Below, in pieces: positions 1 through 8,982 of a DNA stretch of 64,000 bases. The number at the start of each line of letters is the position of its first letter. Within the stretch, counting starts at the first letter, position 1. This DNA is from CBDAKK01 sp965216965. GTDB taxonomy: Bacteria > Spirochaetota > Spirochaetia > WTKD01 > G963693115. The notes below the pieces were generated by a model. The model worked only from the letters and a program-made list of their open reading frames with translations, was not told where the DNA came from and did not search any database. Both the position numbers and the translations under genes were made by a program. The stretch is taken from NCBI GenBank assembly GCA_965216965.1, contig CBDCGX010000032.1:46969-110968 (forward strand). The letters run 5' to 3'.

Positions 1-2
1 AA

Positions 3-392
3 CTTATTAGTCTCAATAATACATGGCCTCTTTTAAAGCTAGAAAATTGTTTTGCAATGCCAGGATTACCTTCGGTATGCCGCATAACTATAGATAAGCT
101 TATGCAAGTACTTCCAGTGCAAAATAAAAAATTATATGGGGTGTGTTATACTACATTGTCTGAAAGTGATTTTGCAACTTGGCTTACGGGACTTTCGGAA
201 AAATATAAGGAAGTACATATAGGGTCATATCCGCTTGATACTCATGAAGATGTGAATAATGATGAAATCAAGAGTACTACAAAAATATCTCTTACTGCTA
301 TAAATACAGAAAAAATATATACGTGTTTTAATGAATTAAAAGCATACTTACAAAATAAAAAAGCTCTTGTAAAAGAGGTACTACCTCATTGA
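3..392 (+). CDS. CinA/MoCF-domain protein, C-terminal part (partial)
   Basis: The reading frame is open from the left edge of the window, so this is the 3' end of a longer gene. The visible 129 residues match the end of the molybdopterin-binding (MoCF) domain of CinA-like proteins. An MPGLPS segment corresponds to the family's PGVP turn. It is followed by the region after the MoCF core, with an E-S-D-F stretch and an IGSYP motif typical of the CinA/FAD-synthase-like subfamily. Such proteins act in the cytosol on nucleotide or pterin substrates, and several are annotated as competence/damage-inducible protein A. Whether a C-terminal PncC domain exists elsewhere cannot be seen, but this chain ends directly after the MoCF-associated domain. 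The assignment rests on motif memory only. Confidence 0.6.
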   Translation, partial: LISLNNTWPLLKLENCFAMPGLPSVCRITIDKLMQVLPVQNKKLYGVCYTTLSESDFATWLTGLSEKYKEVHIGSYPLDTHEDVNNDEIKSTTKISLTAINTEKIYTCFNELKAYLQNKKALVKEVLPH

Positions 393-404
393 CAATAATG
401 AGGT
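383..404. terminator. hairpin between convergent genes
   Basis: An 8-bp perfect stem (ACCTCATT/AATGAGGT) with a 6-base loop spans the stop codon of the first gene and lies before the end of the reverse-strand gene at 426. Only a short T-rich stretch follows, so termination is plausible but weak. Confidence 0.35.
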
Positions 405-425
405 GTTATACTTTATACAAAGTAA

Positions 426-833
426 TTATTTTTTTTTATTTTTTAGGAATTCTGTAAGGATAGCGGTTCTATTTTCTTTTTCTGGTTGAATATATTCTTC
501 TTTGTTATTTTTGTCATTGCTTTTTATAAATACCTTGAGTGTTTTTATAATTGATTTTTCGATTTTTGAAGAATCTTTTTCGCTTCCTGCTTGTTTTGCA
601 GCAACATATGCTTCTAGCATTTGCCCTTTGTTATAGTATGCTTTACTTACTTTCATAAGTCCTGCATGCGAATTTATTTTTTTAAATATGCTGTGAGCCT
701 GTTCTATATTATTTTGTGATAAAAAAGCATGTGCCTTTGTAATTATGGCATTTTTATCTTGAGTAGAAGAATGAAGACCATTTATTTCTTTTATGAGGTT
801 ATTCTTTTTTTTAGCATTTTTCTTGAAAAACAT
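426..833 (-). CDS. hypothetical lysine-rich TPR-like protein
   Basis: This 135-residue protein has no function I recognise. It begins with a very basic stretch (FFKKNAKKKNN). A predicted helical middle part, roughly residues 25-90, resembles one or two tetratricopeptide-like helix pairs (AFLSQNNIEQAHSIF, AYYNKGQMLEAYVAA). It ends in a lysine-rich tail and has no signal peptide. The start codon follows the hisB stop codon directly, so it is probably the last gene of the hisZ-hisG-hisB transcript. No link to histidine synthesis can be argued from the sequence. Confidence 0.6.
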   Translation of the reverse strand: MFFKKNAKKKNNLIKEINGLHSSTQDKNAIITKAHAFLSQNNIEQAHSIFKKINSHAGLMKVSKAYYNKGQMLEAYVAAKQAGSEKDSSKIEKSIIKTLKVFIKSNDKNNKEEYIQPEKENRTAILTEFLKNKKK

Positions 834-1424
834 TTAGAGACTCCCTTTAATAGATTGGATGGTATGTGAAGGACGAAGAGCTTTTTTTATTGCCTTTCCA
901 CATGCTTTGAAAAGAGATTCTATAATATGATGGCTGTTTAAGCCATAACGTGTGATAAGATGTAAATTTATACAGGCATTATGTGCAAGGGCCATAAAAA
1001 ATTCTCTTCCTAGTGCAATATCAAAGGTTTTGAGCGGTGAGGGGAATGTGACGTCATAATGAAGATATGCTCTATTAGAAAAATCCACAACTGCTTCTGC
1101 AAGTGCGTCATCCATTGGAATGGATGCATGACCAAAACGAGCTATTGGTTGGTGTAAAAAGGCATATTCGGAAAAGATACTGCCTATTACTATGCCAGTG
1201 TCTTCTACAAGATGATGTTCATCAATTTCAATGTCTCCCTTTGCTTTTATATGTCCTGACCATCCGCCGTGAAAAAGCATGGAGGTGAGCATGTGTGTAA
1301 AGAAAGGGGAAGAAGTATCAACGTGTAAATCTCCTTCTCCAAGTTGTAGACATATAGAAATATCAGTTTCTTTTGTAGTTCTTTCTTTTTTAATGGATGC
1401 ATGTGAAGGATTATTTGTACTCAT
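834..1424 (-). CDS. hisB: imidazoleglycerol-phosphate dehydratase
   Basis: HisB dehydrates imidazole glycerol phosphate to imidazole acetol phosphate in the cytosolic histidine pathway. The 196 residues are full length for the monofunctional enzyme; there is no fused phosphatase domain. The two manganese-binding histidine clusters are present as DEHHLVED near residue 68 and as HNAC and NSHHIIES in the second half. The FFTHMLTSMLFHGGW segment matches the family's conserved N-terminal block. The start overlaps the end of hisG by 4 bases (ATGA), indicating translational coupling. Confidence 0.95.
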   Translation of the reverse strand: MSTNNPSHASIKKERTTKETDISICLQLGEGDLHVDTSSPFFTHMLTSMLFHGGWSGHIKAKGDIEIDEHHLVEDTGIVIGSIFSEYAFLHQPIARFGHASIPMDDALAEAVVDFSNRAYLHYDVTFPSPLKTFDIALGREFFMALAHNACINLHLITRYGLNSHHIIESLFKACGKAIKKALRPSHTIQSIKGSL

Positions 1425-2032
1425 AGTTTTAATTTTCGAACAAGATTATCAATAGCTTTATAGTTTAGTTTATATAATGCTTTGTTTGTTATGTATTTTA
1501 CTTCTGTTCTTCCAATTTCTTCGGAAATAACGAGGTTATTCTCTTTTATAGTGCTACCTGTTTCGACTAGGTCTATTATATAGGGGGCAAGTTTAAGCAA
1601 TGGTGCTAATTCTACAGAGCCATGTAGAGGTATGAGTTTTGCATGTATTCCTCTTGAAAGAAGGAAGTGCTTTGTGAATTTTATATATTTTGAAGCAACT
1701 TTGGTATATGTAAGCGTATTTATGGGAGGTTGGTTTTTGGTGCTAATGAGACAGATCCGCGTTTGCCCAAAGGGTAGAGTTCCCAAGGAAAAAAAAGAAT
1801 ATGAACTTTCATAGAGAATGTCTGAACCAGCAATACCAATATCAGCAATACCTCCGTATACATACTCTAAGAGGTCATCATTCTTAACAAAGAGTATTTT
1901 TATACCATGGGTTTCGTTTTGTGTAATAAGAGTTCTTTCGTTGTATTTTAGGTTTATATTGGCATTTTTAAAGTGCTTAAGTATGTGTCTTGTAAGACGA
2001 CCTTTTGGTATTGCTATTGTAATGATATTCAT
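1421..2032 (-). CDS. hisG: ATP phosphoribosyltransferase, short catalytic subunit
   Basis: HisG condenses ATP with PRPP, the first committed step of histidine synthesis. At 203 residues it is the short form, which lacks the C-terminal histidine-sensing domain and needs the HisZ partner encoded directly upstream. The opening IAIPKGRL motif, the DIGIAGSD motif and the DLVETGSTIKEN phosphate-binding loop are all visible. The gene overlaps hisZ upstream and hisB downstream by 4 bases each, so the three should be made in fixed ratio. Feedback inhibition would act through HisZ. Confidence 0.95.
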   Translation of the reverse strand: MNIITIAIPKGRLTRHILKHFKNANINLKYNERTLITQNETHGIKILFVKNDDLLEYVYGGIADIGIAGSDILYESSYSFFSLGTLPFGQTRICLISTKNQPPINTLTYTKVASKYIKFTKHFLLSRGIHAKLIPLHGSVELAPLLKLAPYIIDLVETGSTIKENNLVISEEIGRTEVKYITNKALYKLNYKAIDNLVRKLKL

Positions 2033-3123
2033 AAGGATTCCTTGTTATGAAGTGATTTTATCTTTTTAGAGAGAGTGTCTAAATAAGGAAAGTTTTTTTG
2101 TAATATCTTCTTTGGTTTTATAAGGTGAGATATTTCTTCTTTAAATTGGGTAAATAGAGATAGGTGTGGAAGAGTAGATTGTACCGGGTGAGATATAAGA
2201 TGATCTAAAAAAGTATCGGGAAATATAGTTCCGCCTACAGCAGAGCTTTGTATACCAAATCTTTTAGGCAGTGTGTCGTATCTTCCTCCTTTTGCAATGA
2301 TGGAGGGACATTTGTCAAGATATATGCTAAATACGGTGCCTGTATAGTATCGATGAGACCCTATTTCTGAAAGATCATACGATATTGTTTTTTCTCCTAA
2401 TATTTTTGCAAGGCTTTTTACGAGAGTAATATATTCGTTGTATATTACATGATATTTTTTTTGTAAATTGTTTGTAAGTTTTCGTGTCCATAGTGCAGAT
2501 TGATGTGGTTGTGTAATAGCCAGTACAAGAGAAGCAATTGGTTTTCCTAGTATTTTTGCTATATAAATATGATCTCTTTTTTCTAGTGCACTATAGAGGG
2601 ATTTTTTTAGAGAAAGAATTTCCTTGTTTTTTGATGAGAATTTCGAGAAGAAGAGAGCATCTATCACCTTACACGATCCAATATGTATTCTATAATAGGG
2701 AAGCGAAAGATACGACAATGCAGTATGTATTATAGTGATGATTTCTAAGTCACCTGCAAGGGAATCAACTCCAATAAGCTCAATGCCGCTTTGTAGGAGT
2801 TCTCTTTCATCATCGTTTGAGTTAGGATTGAGAATGCTTGTAGCATAACAAAGGCGGAGAGGCATCTTTGTGTTGCTAAAATGAGAACCGAGCATTTTTG
2901 CTAAAAAAAGTGTTGCATCTGGTCGTAAGAGCAGGAGTGTTCCATTTGTATTGAGAACTTTAAAGCTGTTTTTGGGCAAAAGATCAGCAATAGGTTTGTA
3001 TGATGAATATTCGTCAAGAATAGGTACAAAAAGAGATTTATATCCCCATAATTGGAATATATTCGTGAGGCTTTGTACTCGCGAAAAGTATTTTCCTATA
3101 TTTTTAAAATAATTTTCATACAT
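2029..3123 (-). CDS. hisZ: ATP phosphoribosyltransferase regulatory subunit
   Basis: HisZ is a catalytically dead relative of histidyl-tRNA synthetase that forms the octameric allosteric complex with short HisG. The 364 residues cover the class II synthetase core (LLLRPDATLFLAKML, ATSILNPNSNDDERELLQSGIELIG, IAKGGRYDTLPKRFG) and lack the anticodon-binding domain of true HisRS. Pairing with short-form hisG supports HisZ rather than HisS. It is the first gene of the reverse operon. A TATAAT box (3142 to 3137 on the reverse strand) lies 13 bases before the start codon, with no Shine-Dalgarno sequence, so the leader should be only a few bases long. Confidence 0.92.
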   Translation of the reverse strand: MYENYFKNIGKYFSRVQSLTNIFQLWGYKSLFVPILDEYSSYKPIADLLPKNSFKVLNTNGTLLLLRPDATLFLAKMLGSHFSNTKMPLRLCYATSILNPNSNDDERELLQSGIELIGVDSLAGDLEIITIIHTALSYLSLPYYRIHIGSCKVIDALFFSKFSSKNKEILSLKKSLYSALEKRDHIYIAKILGKPIASLVLAITQPHQSALWTRKLTNNLQKKYHVIYNEYITLVKSLAKILGEKTISYDLSEIGSHRYYTGTVFSIYLDKCPSIIAKGGRYDTLPKRFGIQSSAVGGTIFPDTFLDHLISHPVQSTLPHLSLFTQFKEEISHLIKPKKILQKNFPYLDTLSKKIKSLHNKESL

Positions 3124-3232
3124 CGTAGTAAAAACTATTATATAAAATTTTTTCTAATGTTTATAGTAATTTTTCCGATAAATATATTGGTATTTATAAA
3201 ATATATTTATCTAAGGAGTTTTATACATCGAC

Positions 3233-4027
3233 ATGAGGTCATTATACACTACAATACGGAGATTACATTGGAAACAACCATTTTTCATACTGTTTTTTAT
3301 TACTGTTTTCTTATATCCAACACACGCACTTAACTTTCCATTTAATTCTGATTTGTTTTTTGTAATATTTGATGCAATATATGACGATGACGTGAATACC
3401 CTTAATAGGCTTATTAAGAGTGAAACAGATTTAAATAAGAAAGATAGTTTTGACAGAACACCACTTATGTTTGCAGTGCAAGAGAAGTCTAAGAAATCTT
3501 TTGCTTTTCTTATCAAAAGAGGAATTGATGTTAATATGAGAGGAAACAACATTTCGCAGACTGCTCTTATGATTGCAGTAGATGAAAAAAATTACGAAGC
3601 TATTACGTTATTGCTTAAAGCTAAGGCTGATATAAATATACGAGATATGCTTGGAAAAACAGCACTTATGTATGCGGTTACACTTGGAGATGGTAAGGCT
3701 GTAGATATACTTTTGCAAGCAAGGGCAAACCCCAATATGTTGGATAAATATGGTCAGACTCCGCTCATGGAAGCATCTATGTGGAATTCTATAAATATAG
3801 TTGAGAGTTTACTTGCGTTTGGTGCAGATCCTAATATTTTAAATTTCAAAAGACAAACAGCACTTATAATTGCGGCTGACATGGGGAATAAAAAGGTAGT
3901 GAGATTACTTGTAAATTCTGGTGCAAATGTAAGAATACGAGATAACAAAGGGCACACAGCGTCTTTTATGGCAAATGTATGGGGATATAGTGATATTTCT
4001 TCTTTCTTAGAAAAAAATTCTGATTAA
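3233..4027 (+). CDS. secreted ankyrin-repeat protein
   Basis: The 264-residue protein has an N-terminal hydrophobic segment (residues about 16-32) preceded by basic residues, probably a signal peptide that exports it to the periplasm. From about residue 40 to the end it consists of roughly seven ankyrin repeats, seen as recurring T-P/A-L-M-x-A and A-x-x-L-L-x-x-G/A-A-D/N-x-N units. Ankyrin repeats bind proteins. In spirochaetes, small periplasmic ankyrin proteins are often near stress genes, but the partner here is unknown. An AAGGAG sequence lies 14 bases before the chosen ATG, longer than ideal. The 3' end overlaps the convergent gene by 4 bases. Confidence 0.85.
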   Translation: MRSLYTTIRRLHWKQPFFILFFITVFLYPTHALNFPFNSDLFFVIFDAIYDDDVNTLNRLIKSETDLNKKDSFDRTPLMFAVQEKSKKSFAFLIKRGIDVNMRGNNISQTALMIAVDEKNYEAITLLLKAKADINIRDMLGKTALMYAVTLGDGKAVDILLQARANPNMLDKYGQTPLMEASMWNSINIVESLLAFGADPNILNFKRQTALIIAADMGNKKVVRLLVNSGANVRIRDNKGHTASFMANVWGYSDISSFLEKNSD

Positions 4028-4485
4028 GATAAGTGAGGGGCAGAATTATCTAGTATCCATTTATCGATAAAAGCAGTTATTGCGTGTATGCGTTTTTGAT
4101 GGCGTTTTATTATAGTTTTTTTAGGTGATGGTTTATGGATAGTTCTTATTTCTTTATTGTTTTCTGCACGTAGTATCCTTCCATCGATTGTTGCTTTATG
4201 GTATATTTCTCCGTAGTCGCTTATAACAAATATATCTTTTTTAAGTAGTGCTTTTGCGAGGGCAAGGTCTCGCGTGATAACGAGGTCATTCTTTTGTACA
4301 TGAAGAATAATATATATATCGGTAGAATCCTTTTCTATATGTGTAATGTGCGTTTTAACAAGGGTGTTCTCAGTTTTTATAGTTCTATTAGAAACTAAGA
4401 ATACGGTAACTCCTCGTTTTACATAGTGTTGTAGAATTATACGAGTTTTTGTATTACATCCATCCGCATCTATATATAGCGTCAT
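4024..4485 (-). CDS. YaiI/YqxD family protein (DUF188, UPF0178)
   Basis: The 153 residues match the YaiI/YqxD family at normal length. The chain starts with the family's metal-site-like YIDADGC motif and carries the ITRDLALAKALL segment and a central YGEIYHKATIDGRIL block. The fold belongs to the PIN-like nuclease superfamily with clustered aspartates, but no member's substrate is established to my knowledge. The start codon lies 2 bases after the stop of the FemAB-like gene, so the two are probably cotranscribed behind metG. Confidence 0.9.
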   Translation of the reverse strand: MTLYIDADGCNTKTRIILQHYVKRGVTVFLVSNRTIKTENTLVKTHITHIEKDSTDIYIILHVQKNDLVITRDLALAKALLKKDIFVISDYGEIYHKATIDGRILRAENNKEIRTIHKPSPKKTIIKRHQKRIHAITAFIDKWILDNSAPHLS

Positions 4486-4487
4486 CT

Positions 4488-5624
4488 TTAGTGTCGTTTT
4501 TTAAGTGTATGATAATACCAGTATCGTATTTTTTGTGCAAAAACAAACAGCAGTGTTGTAATGGAAGAGTATAGGGTGTTTGGAAAATAATATATTCCAC
4601 AGGGACGAGTATATACTTTGTTTCCAAACCCAGTCTTAAATTGATAGAGTCCCTTCATAGAAGATTGAGAGGCCATGTCAATTCCAAAAAAATCGTAATG
4701 AGTACAGCCTTTTAGTAGGGCATCTGTAATGGCACTCCATTGTAAAAGGTATGCAGCCATAACGTTTCTATGAGCATTAGATGAAGCCCCATAGAGATAT
4801 ATGGCGTAAGAAGATTTTTTTTGGGGGTTGTAGTAATAGCATACTATTATAGATGCAATGAGTTCTTTTTTATAGTAGGCTCCATATATTTGTATGTTGT
4901 TTTTATTTGTCTGTATAACGGTTTTATAATATTCTTCTGAATGAATAGTTATATTGTTTCTTTGAGAAGTTAGTTTGTAAAGGGCATAAAAATCCTTTAT
5001 AGGAATATTCCTTTTAACTTCTACTCCCTTCTTTTGAGCAAGTCGTATGTTATAACGAGTTTTTTGTTTCATTGTATGTAAGATGTCTTTTTTAGAAGCA
5101 TTAAGAGAAAGAATGACGGTTGAAGGTGGCTGAACAGAATTGCATAGGATAGCATTTCCGCCCTTATGAAGTATAGAAGTGTTTTTTTGTAAAATATAAT
5201 GTAGCTGTTTTTTTAGTTCTGTTTGGTGAGATGTTTTATGTATCCATGGAATATCCCATTGGAGTGCACATATTTTCTTTTTATGTTCTCTATCTATGAG
5301 TTTTGTTATATCTTGAAAGAGGTCAATTATTTTTAAAATAGTATTTTTATCTCTGGTTATATGCTGGGGGAGTGGGTGTTTGGTATCATAATGTAGTGGT
5401 AATAGGCTATCAGGAATATATGCAAAGTATCCTAAGAGGGGGATTTTTTTTAAAAGAATAAGCATGTCGCTACAAAATTCGGGATATCGCTGTTGCCGAA
5501 ATGCAATAGTTTCCCATCCAAATTGAGCTTTGATAGATGCCCATGCGTGGCTTGAGAAAAAATATGGTGAGGAAAGTTCTATAGTGTTTATTGTTTTTAT
5601 ATCTTGTACAAAAGAAAAAGCCAT
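4488..5624 (-). CDS. FemAB-like peptidyl/aminoacyl transferase (GNAT fold)
   Basis: The 378 residues resemble the FemA/FemX (lipid II aminoacyltransferase) family. An N-terminal half (SHAWASIKAQFGWE, LGYFAYIPDSL) is followed by a MKQKTRYNIRLAQKKGVEV segment and a second acetyltransferase-like half ending in DFFGIDMASQSSMKGLYQFKTGFG. That G-L-Y-x-F-K-x-G-F-G ending is the best family marker. Such enzymes add amino acids from aminoacyl-tRNA to peptidoglycan precursors on the inner membrane face. The amino acid cannot be read from the sequence. It follows metG by 11 bases and probably shares its transcript. Confidence 0.82.
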   Translation of the reverse strand: MAFSFVQDIKTINTIELSSPYFFSSHAWASIKAQFGWETIAFRQQRYPEFCSDMLILLKKIPLLGYFAYIPDSLLPLHYDTKHPLPQHITRDKNTILKIIDLFQDITKLIDREHKKKICALQWDIPWIHKTSHQTELKKQLHYILQKNTSILHKGGNAILCNSVQPPSTVILSLNASKKDILHTMKQKTRYNIRLAQKKGVEVKRNIPIKDFYALYKLTSQRNNITIHSEEYYKTVIQTNKNNIQIYGAYYKKELIASIIVCYYYNPQKKSSYAIYLYGASSNAHRNVMAAYLLQWSAITDALLKGCTHYDFFGIDMASQSSMKGLYQFKTGFGNKVYTRPCGIYYFPNTLYSSITTLLFVFAQKIRYWYYHTLKKRH

Positions 5625-5635
5625 TGTAAATAATG

Positions 5636-7906
5636 TTATCCTATTGTGCCATTTTTTATTTTCTTTGATGTAATTTTTTCGTTATGTATTGTAAGGGGAA
5701 TGTTGTCAATATAAGAAGTGAAATTTTTTGTAACAAGTGAATAGGAAAAGAAAACATTTGGTTTTATAGTAGAATATCCTTCCATTGCTGCATGTCCATC
5801 TGGGAGTATAGGAGTTCCAGGCGTTGTGTCATCTGACAAGAAAAGAACTTCAATTATTTCTGCGGTATCTGTGGAATTAGAGCTTGTAGCGAGAAGCATT
5901 CCATTGCTTTCCACATTTCGGAATTTTGCTTTTTTAAGATTTGCAACGAGTATTATATTTTTATGGGCTAATTCGTCAATAGTGTAGTGTTTTCTTAATC
6001 CACTTACAATGTTCCTTTTGTTTTTTGATCCGTCATCAAGTGTAAGTATATAAAGCCTTTCAGCATCGGAATGTTCTTCTATTTGTATGATTTTTGCGGC
6101 GAGCAATTGAACAGTCTTAGAAAAATGTTCAGCATTTTTTATATGGGATGTGTCTTTTTGAGTGTCGTTTTTGTTTTTAATACTTCTTCCTTTTTGAGAT
6201 CCCGAAAATCTTGATTGGAATTCTGTTATCATTGCGTCTTCTAGTCTTTTAAAGAGCAAAGTAGGACGGGTAATTGTTTTTATTTCGGTGAAATTTTGAG
6301 ATAAGTTTTTCCATAAGGGAGGAGAGGTGGTGGTAAGAGCATTGTAGGGGTGCTTTTCTAGTTGTAATATGGACCTAATGGCAAAGCTTGTATGAGGAGT
6401 AAAAGGATATATCAATGTTGAGAGATCGCGGATAAGATAAATAAGATTGCTTAGTAAGACATGTGTTTTTTGTGAGTCTTTTTTTATTAAATTCCAAGGC
6501 TCATTTTCTTGAAATATTTTGTTCCCATAGTTAGAGAGGATGAATATTTTTTTATATGCCTCCCGAAGCTCAATTTTTTCCATTAACTCTGTGATTGTTT
6601 TTTCCTGTTTTGTAATTTCTTTCCATATATCTTTTGTATACGCATCTTCCTGATTGAGAGGAAGGACAGTGGAGTCCATGTTTTTTGAAATAAAGGTAAA
6701 AGTTCTATTACAAAGATTAGAAAGATTATTAATGAGTTCACCATTTACATGGCTTTGGAAATTTTTCCACGTAAAGGTATAGTCTGAGCTTTCTGGTCTG
6801 TTATACATCATATAAAAACGCCACATGTCGCAGGGGATACCTGTGTCTATAGCATCGTTCCCAAATATACCAATGCCTCTGCTTTTTGAAAACATACTGT
6901 TTTCGTAGTTAAGATATTCTGTGGAAGATATTTGTGTAAGTTTGGTCCATGTATGGCTATTATTTTCTTCACTTGCAAGCTGAGCGGAAGGAAATAATAT
7001 TGTATGAAATAAAATATTATCTTTACCAATAAATTGTATGAGGTCGACTTCATTGGGAGCATACCACCAATCTTTCCATTTTTGTGTATGTGAAGCAGTG
7101 ATAGATACATACCCTATAGGTGCGTCAAACCACACATAAAAGACTTTGTTTTTAAAATTATGGATAGGAACAGGTATTCCCCATTTTAGATCACGAGTAA
7201 TAGCACGCTCTTTAAGACCATCGCGAATCCATGCTTGGGTTGTTTTAATGGCATTTTTTGTCCATTTGTGAGGCATGCCTTTATTCTCCATCCATTTTTG
7301 TAGTTTCGGAAGTATCTTAGGGAGATTAATATAGAGGTGTTTTGTTTCCTTAACTATGGGGGTAGTATTATCCGTTATACAGATGGGGTTTATAAGATCA
7401 AGTGGGTCTAAAAGAGTACCGCATTTTTCGCATTGATCTCCACGTGCATTTTTATATTCACATTTTGGGCAGATGCCTCGAATGTATCTATCTGGTAAAA
7501 ACATCTCTGATTTTTCTGAGTACAATTGTTTTTCTATGTGTTCGTTTATATATCCTGCCTCAAACACCTGTAAGAATAGTTTTTGCACAATTTGTGTATG
7601 GGGAGAATTAGAAGTTCTTCCAAATTTATTAAAGCTTATGCAGAACCAGTCATATATTTTTTTATGCTCTTTATAATATTTATTGCATAATTCTTCGGGG
7701 GATATTTTTTCTTCTTTTGCTTTTGTTTCTGTTGTTGTGCCGTATTCATCGGTACCGCATATATACAATGTTTCATATCCTCTACTTCGAAAAAATCGAG
7801 CACATACATCTGCAGATAGTACTTGTATTAGGTTTCCGAGATGAGGAATATTATTTACATAAGGAAGAGCAGAGGTGATAAGTTTTTTCTTTGTATGATT
7901 TGACAT
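5636..7906 (-). CDS. metG: methionyl-tRNA synthetase with C-terminal tRNA-binding domain
   Basis: MetRS charges tRNA-Met in the cytosol. From the ATG at 7906 the protein has 756 residues. The class I signature appears as PHLGN near the N-terminus. A zinc knuckle (CPKC...CEKC) follows, and the KMSKS loop appears as the variant FSKSR. After the helical anticodon-binding domain comes a C-terminal EMAP-II/Trbp111-like domain (about the last 110 residues, with VANLKKAKFRNVESNGMLLA) that binds tRNA and dimerises. The frame extends 55 codons further upstream, but that extension is not MetRS-like and overlaps a divergent lipoprotein gene. ATG at 7921 is a possible alternative start. No Shine-Dalgarno sequence is visible. 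Confidence 0.95.
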   Translation of the reverse strand: MSNHTKKKLITSALPYVNNIPHLGNLIQVLSADVCARFFRSRGYETLYICGTDEYGTTTETKAKEEKISPEELCNKYYKEHKKIYDWFCISFNKFGRTSNSPHTQIVQKLFLQVFEAGYINEHIEKQLYSEKSEMFLPDRYIRGICPKCEYKNARGDQCEKCGTLLDPLDLINPICITDNTTPIVKETKHLYINLPKILPKLQKWMENKGMPHKWTKNAIKTTQAWIRDGLKERAITRDLKWGIPVPIHNFKNKVFYVWFDAPIGYVSITASHTQKWKDWWYAPNEVDLIQFIGKDNILFHTILFPSAQLASEENNSHTWTKLTQISSTEYLNYENSMFSKSRGIGIFGNDAIDTGIPCDMWRFYMMYNRPESSDYTFTWKNFQSHVNGELINNLSNLCNRTFTFISKNMDSTVLPLNQEDAYTKDIWKEITKQEKTITELMEKIELREAYKKIFILSNYGNKIFQENEPWNLIKKDSQKTHVLLSNLIYLIRDLSTLIYPFTPHTSFAIRSILQLEKHPYNALTTTSPPLWKNLSQNFTEIKTITRPTLLFKRLEDAMITEFQSRFSGSQKGRSIKNKNDTQKDTSHIKNAEHFSKTVQLLAAKIIQIEEHSDAERLYILTLDDGSKNKRNIVSGLRKHYTIDELAHKNIILVANLKKAKFRNVESNGMLLATSSNSTDTAEIIEVLFLSDDTTPGTPILPDGHAAMEGYSTIKPNVFFSYSLVTKNFTSYIDNIPLTIHNEKITSKKIKNGTIG

Positions 7907-7963
7907 ATTATTGTGAGTCATGATATGTTTTATCATTATAATAAAAAATGAATTATATGTATA

Positions 7964-8086
7964 ATGAAATGCTCTAGGTGTTCTTTTAAAAATAAATACA
8001 AAACACATATATTTGTACTCATAGCGATGCTGAGTATAGCACTGGTTGGCTGTGAAAACAAAGCAGAGCAAGAGAAAAGTCCCTAG
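7964..8086 (+). CDS. small lipoprotein, 40 residues
   Basis: This short gene lies divergent to metG. The predicted peptide has a basic N-terminus (MKCSRC...KNKYK), a hydrophobic core (residues 16-28) and a lipobox ALVGC with cysteine at position 30. It then has only ten charged residues (ENKAEQEKSP) before TAG. This layout fits tiny entericidin-like lipoproteins that stay attached to a membrane. There is no clear Shine-Dalgarno sequence. Function is unknown; expression needs proof because the gene is short. Confidence 0.55.
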   Translation: MKCSRCSFKNKYKTHIFVLIAMLSIALVGCENKAEQEKSP

Positions 8087-8188
8087 GAATTATATAAAAA
8101 AAGACTTTGTTAGATATTCATGTAGGAAAATGGTATAATAAAATATACCACTAGAACTAGATATTCTAATTGTAAGGAGATAAAAAAA

Positions 8189-8974
8189 GTGGAATATTTT
8201 ATACAATGGCTAGAGGACCAATCTCCATTAATGAGAGGAGTCATTGGTGGCGTTATAATAACATTGCTTAACACTATAGGAGCATCTTTCATTATTATAT
8301 GGCGTAGTCCTTCTCGGAAATTTTTAGATTCAGCATTAGGATTTGCAGCTGGAGTCATGCTTACTGCAAGTTATACAAGCCTTATTATTCCTGGCGTTGA
8401 AGCAGGTGGTGTAATACGCGTGCTTATAGGTATAATATTTGGATATATTGTACTCGATTTTGGAGATCATACTCTTCCTCATATGCATATGTTTAAAGGG
8501 ATGGAAGGCATGGGAAAGAATGTTAGGTTAAAACGGGTATGGCTTTTAATACTTGCCATTACATTACATAATATTCCAGAGGGGCTTGCTGTAGGAGTTG
8601 GACTCGGAAGTGAAAATATACGCAATGCAGTTGCTCTTATGTTTGCTATTGGAATACAAAATATTCCCGAAGGATTTGCTGTTGCAGTATCGGCACTTGC
8701 ATCGGGAAAAAGCACACGATTTTATTCAACAATTGTAGGTATACGGGCAGGGCTCGTAGAAATACCTCTTGCTGTTTTAGGTGCAGTATTGGTTTCATTT
8801 GCAGCTCCGTTAGTTCCTTATGCAATGGGGTTTGCGGCTGGTGCCATGATTTATGTAATAAGCGATGAAATAATTCCAGAAACACATACAGAAGCTGGGC
8901 ACGAAAGAGTAGCTACATTTGGGCTTTTATTGGGAGTAATGGTAATGCTATACCTTGATGTTGTATTAGGCTAA
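8189..8974 (+). CDS. ZIP-family divalent metal transporter
   Basis: This 261-residue inner-membrane protein has about eight hydrophobic segments. The two ZIP signature helices are present as HNIPEGLAVGVGLG and NIPEGFAVAVSALASG, whose His, Asn and Glu residues form the binuclear metal site. Family members (ZupT, BmZIP type) import zinc, iron or manganese down a gradient. The start is a GTG placed 9 bases after AAGGAG at 8174-8179, which decides this start over later methionines. A short HMHMFKGMEG loop may bind metal. The gene is convergent with and 8 bases from the carboxypeptidase gene. Confidence 0.92.
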   Translation: MEYFIQWLEDQSPLMRGVIGGVIITLLNTIGASFIIIWRSPSRKFLDSALGFAAGVMLTASYTSLIIPGVEAGGVIRVLIGIIFGYIVLDFGDHTLPHMHMFKGMEGMGKNVRLKRVWLLILAITLHNIPEGLAVGVGLGSENIRNAVALMFAIGIQNIPEGFAVAVSALASGKSTRFYSTIVGIRAGLVEIPLAVLGAVLVSFAAPLVPYAMGFAAGAMIYVISDEIIPETHTEAGHERVATFGLLLGVMVMLYLDVVLG

Positions 8975-8982
8975 ATATAGCT

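Noticed and set aside
3211..3552. Reverse frame opposite the ankyrin gene
   Set aside because: The forward frame has clear ankyrin repeats; the reverse is a shadow.
7907..8071. N-terminal extension of metG by 55 codons
   Set aside because: The added residues are not MetRS-like and the region carries a divergent lipoprotein gene and no ribosome site.
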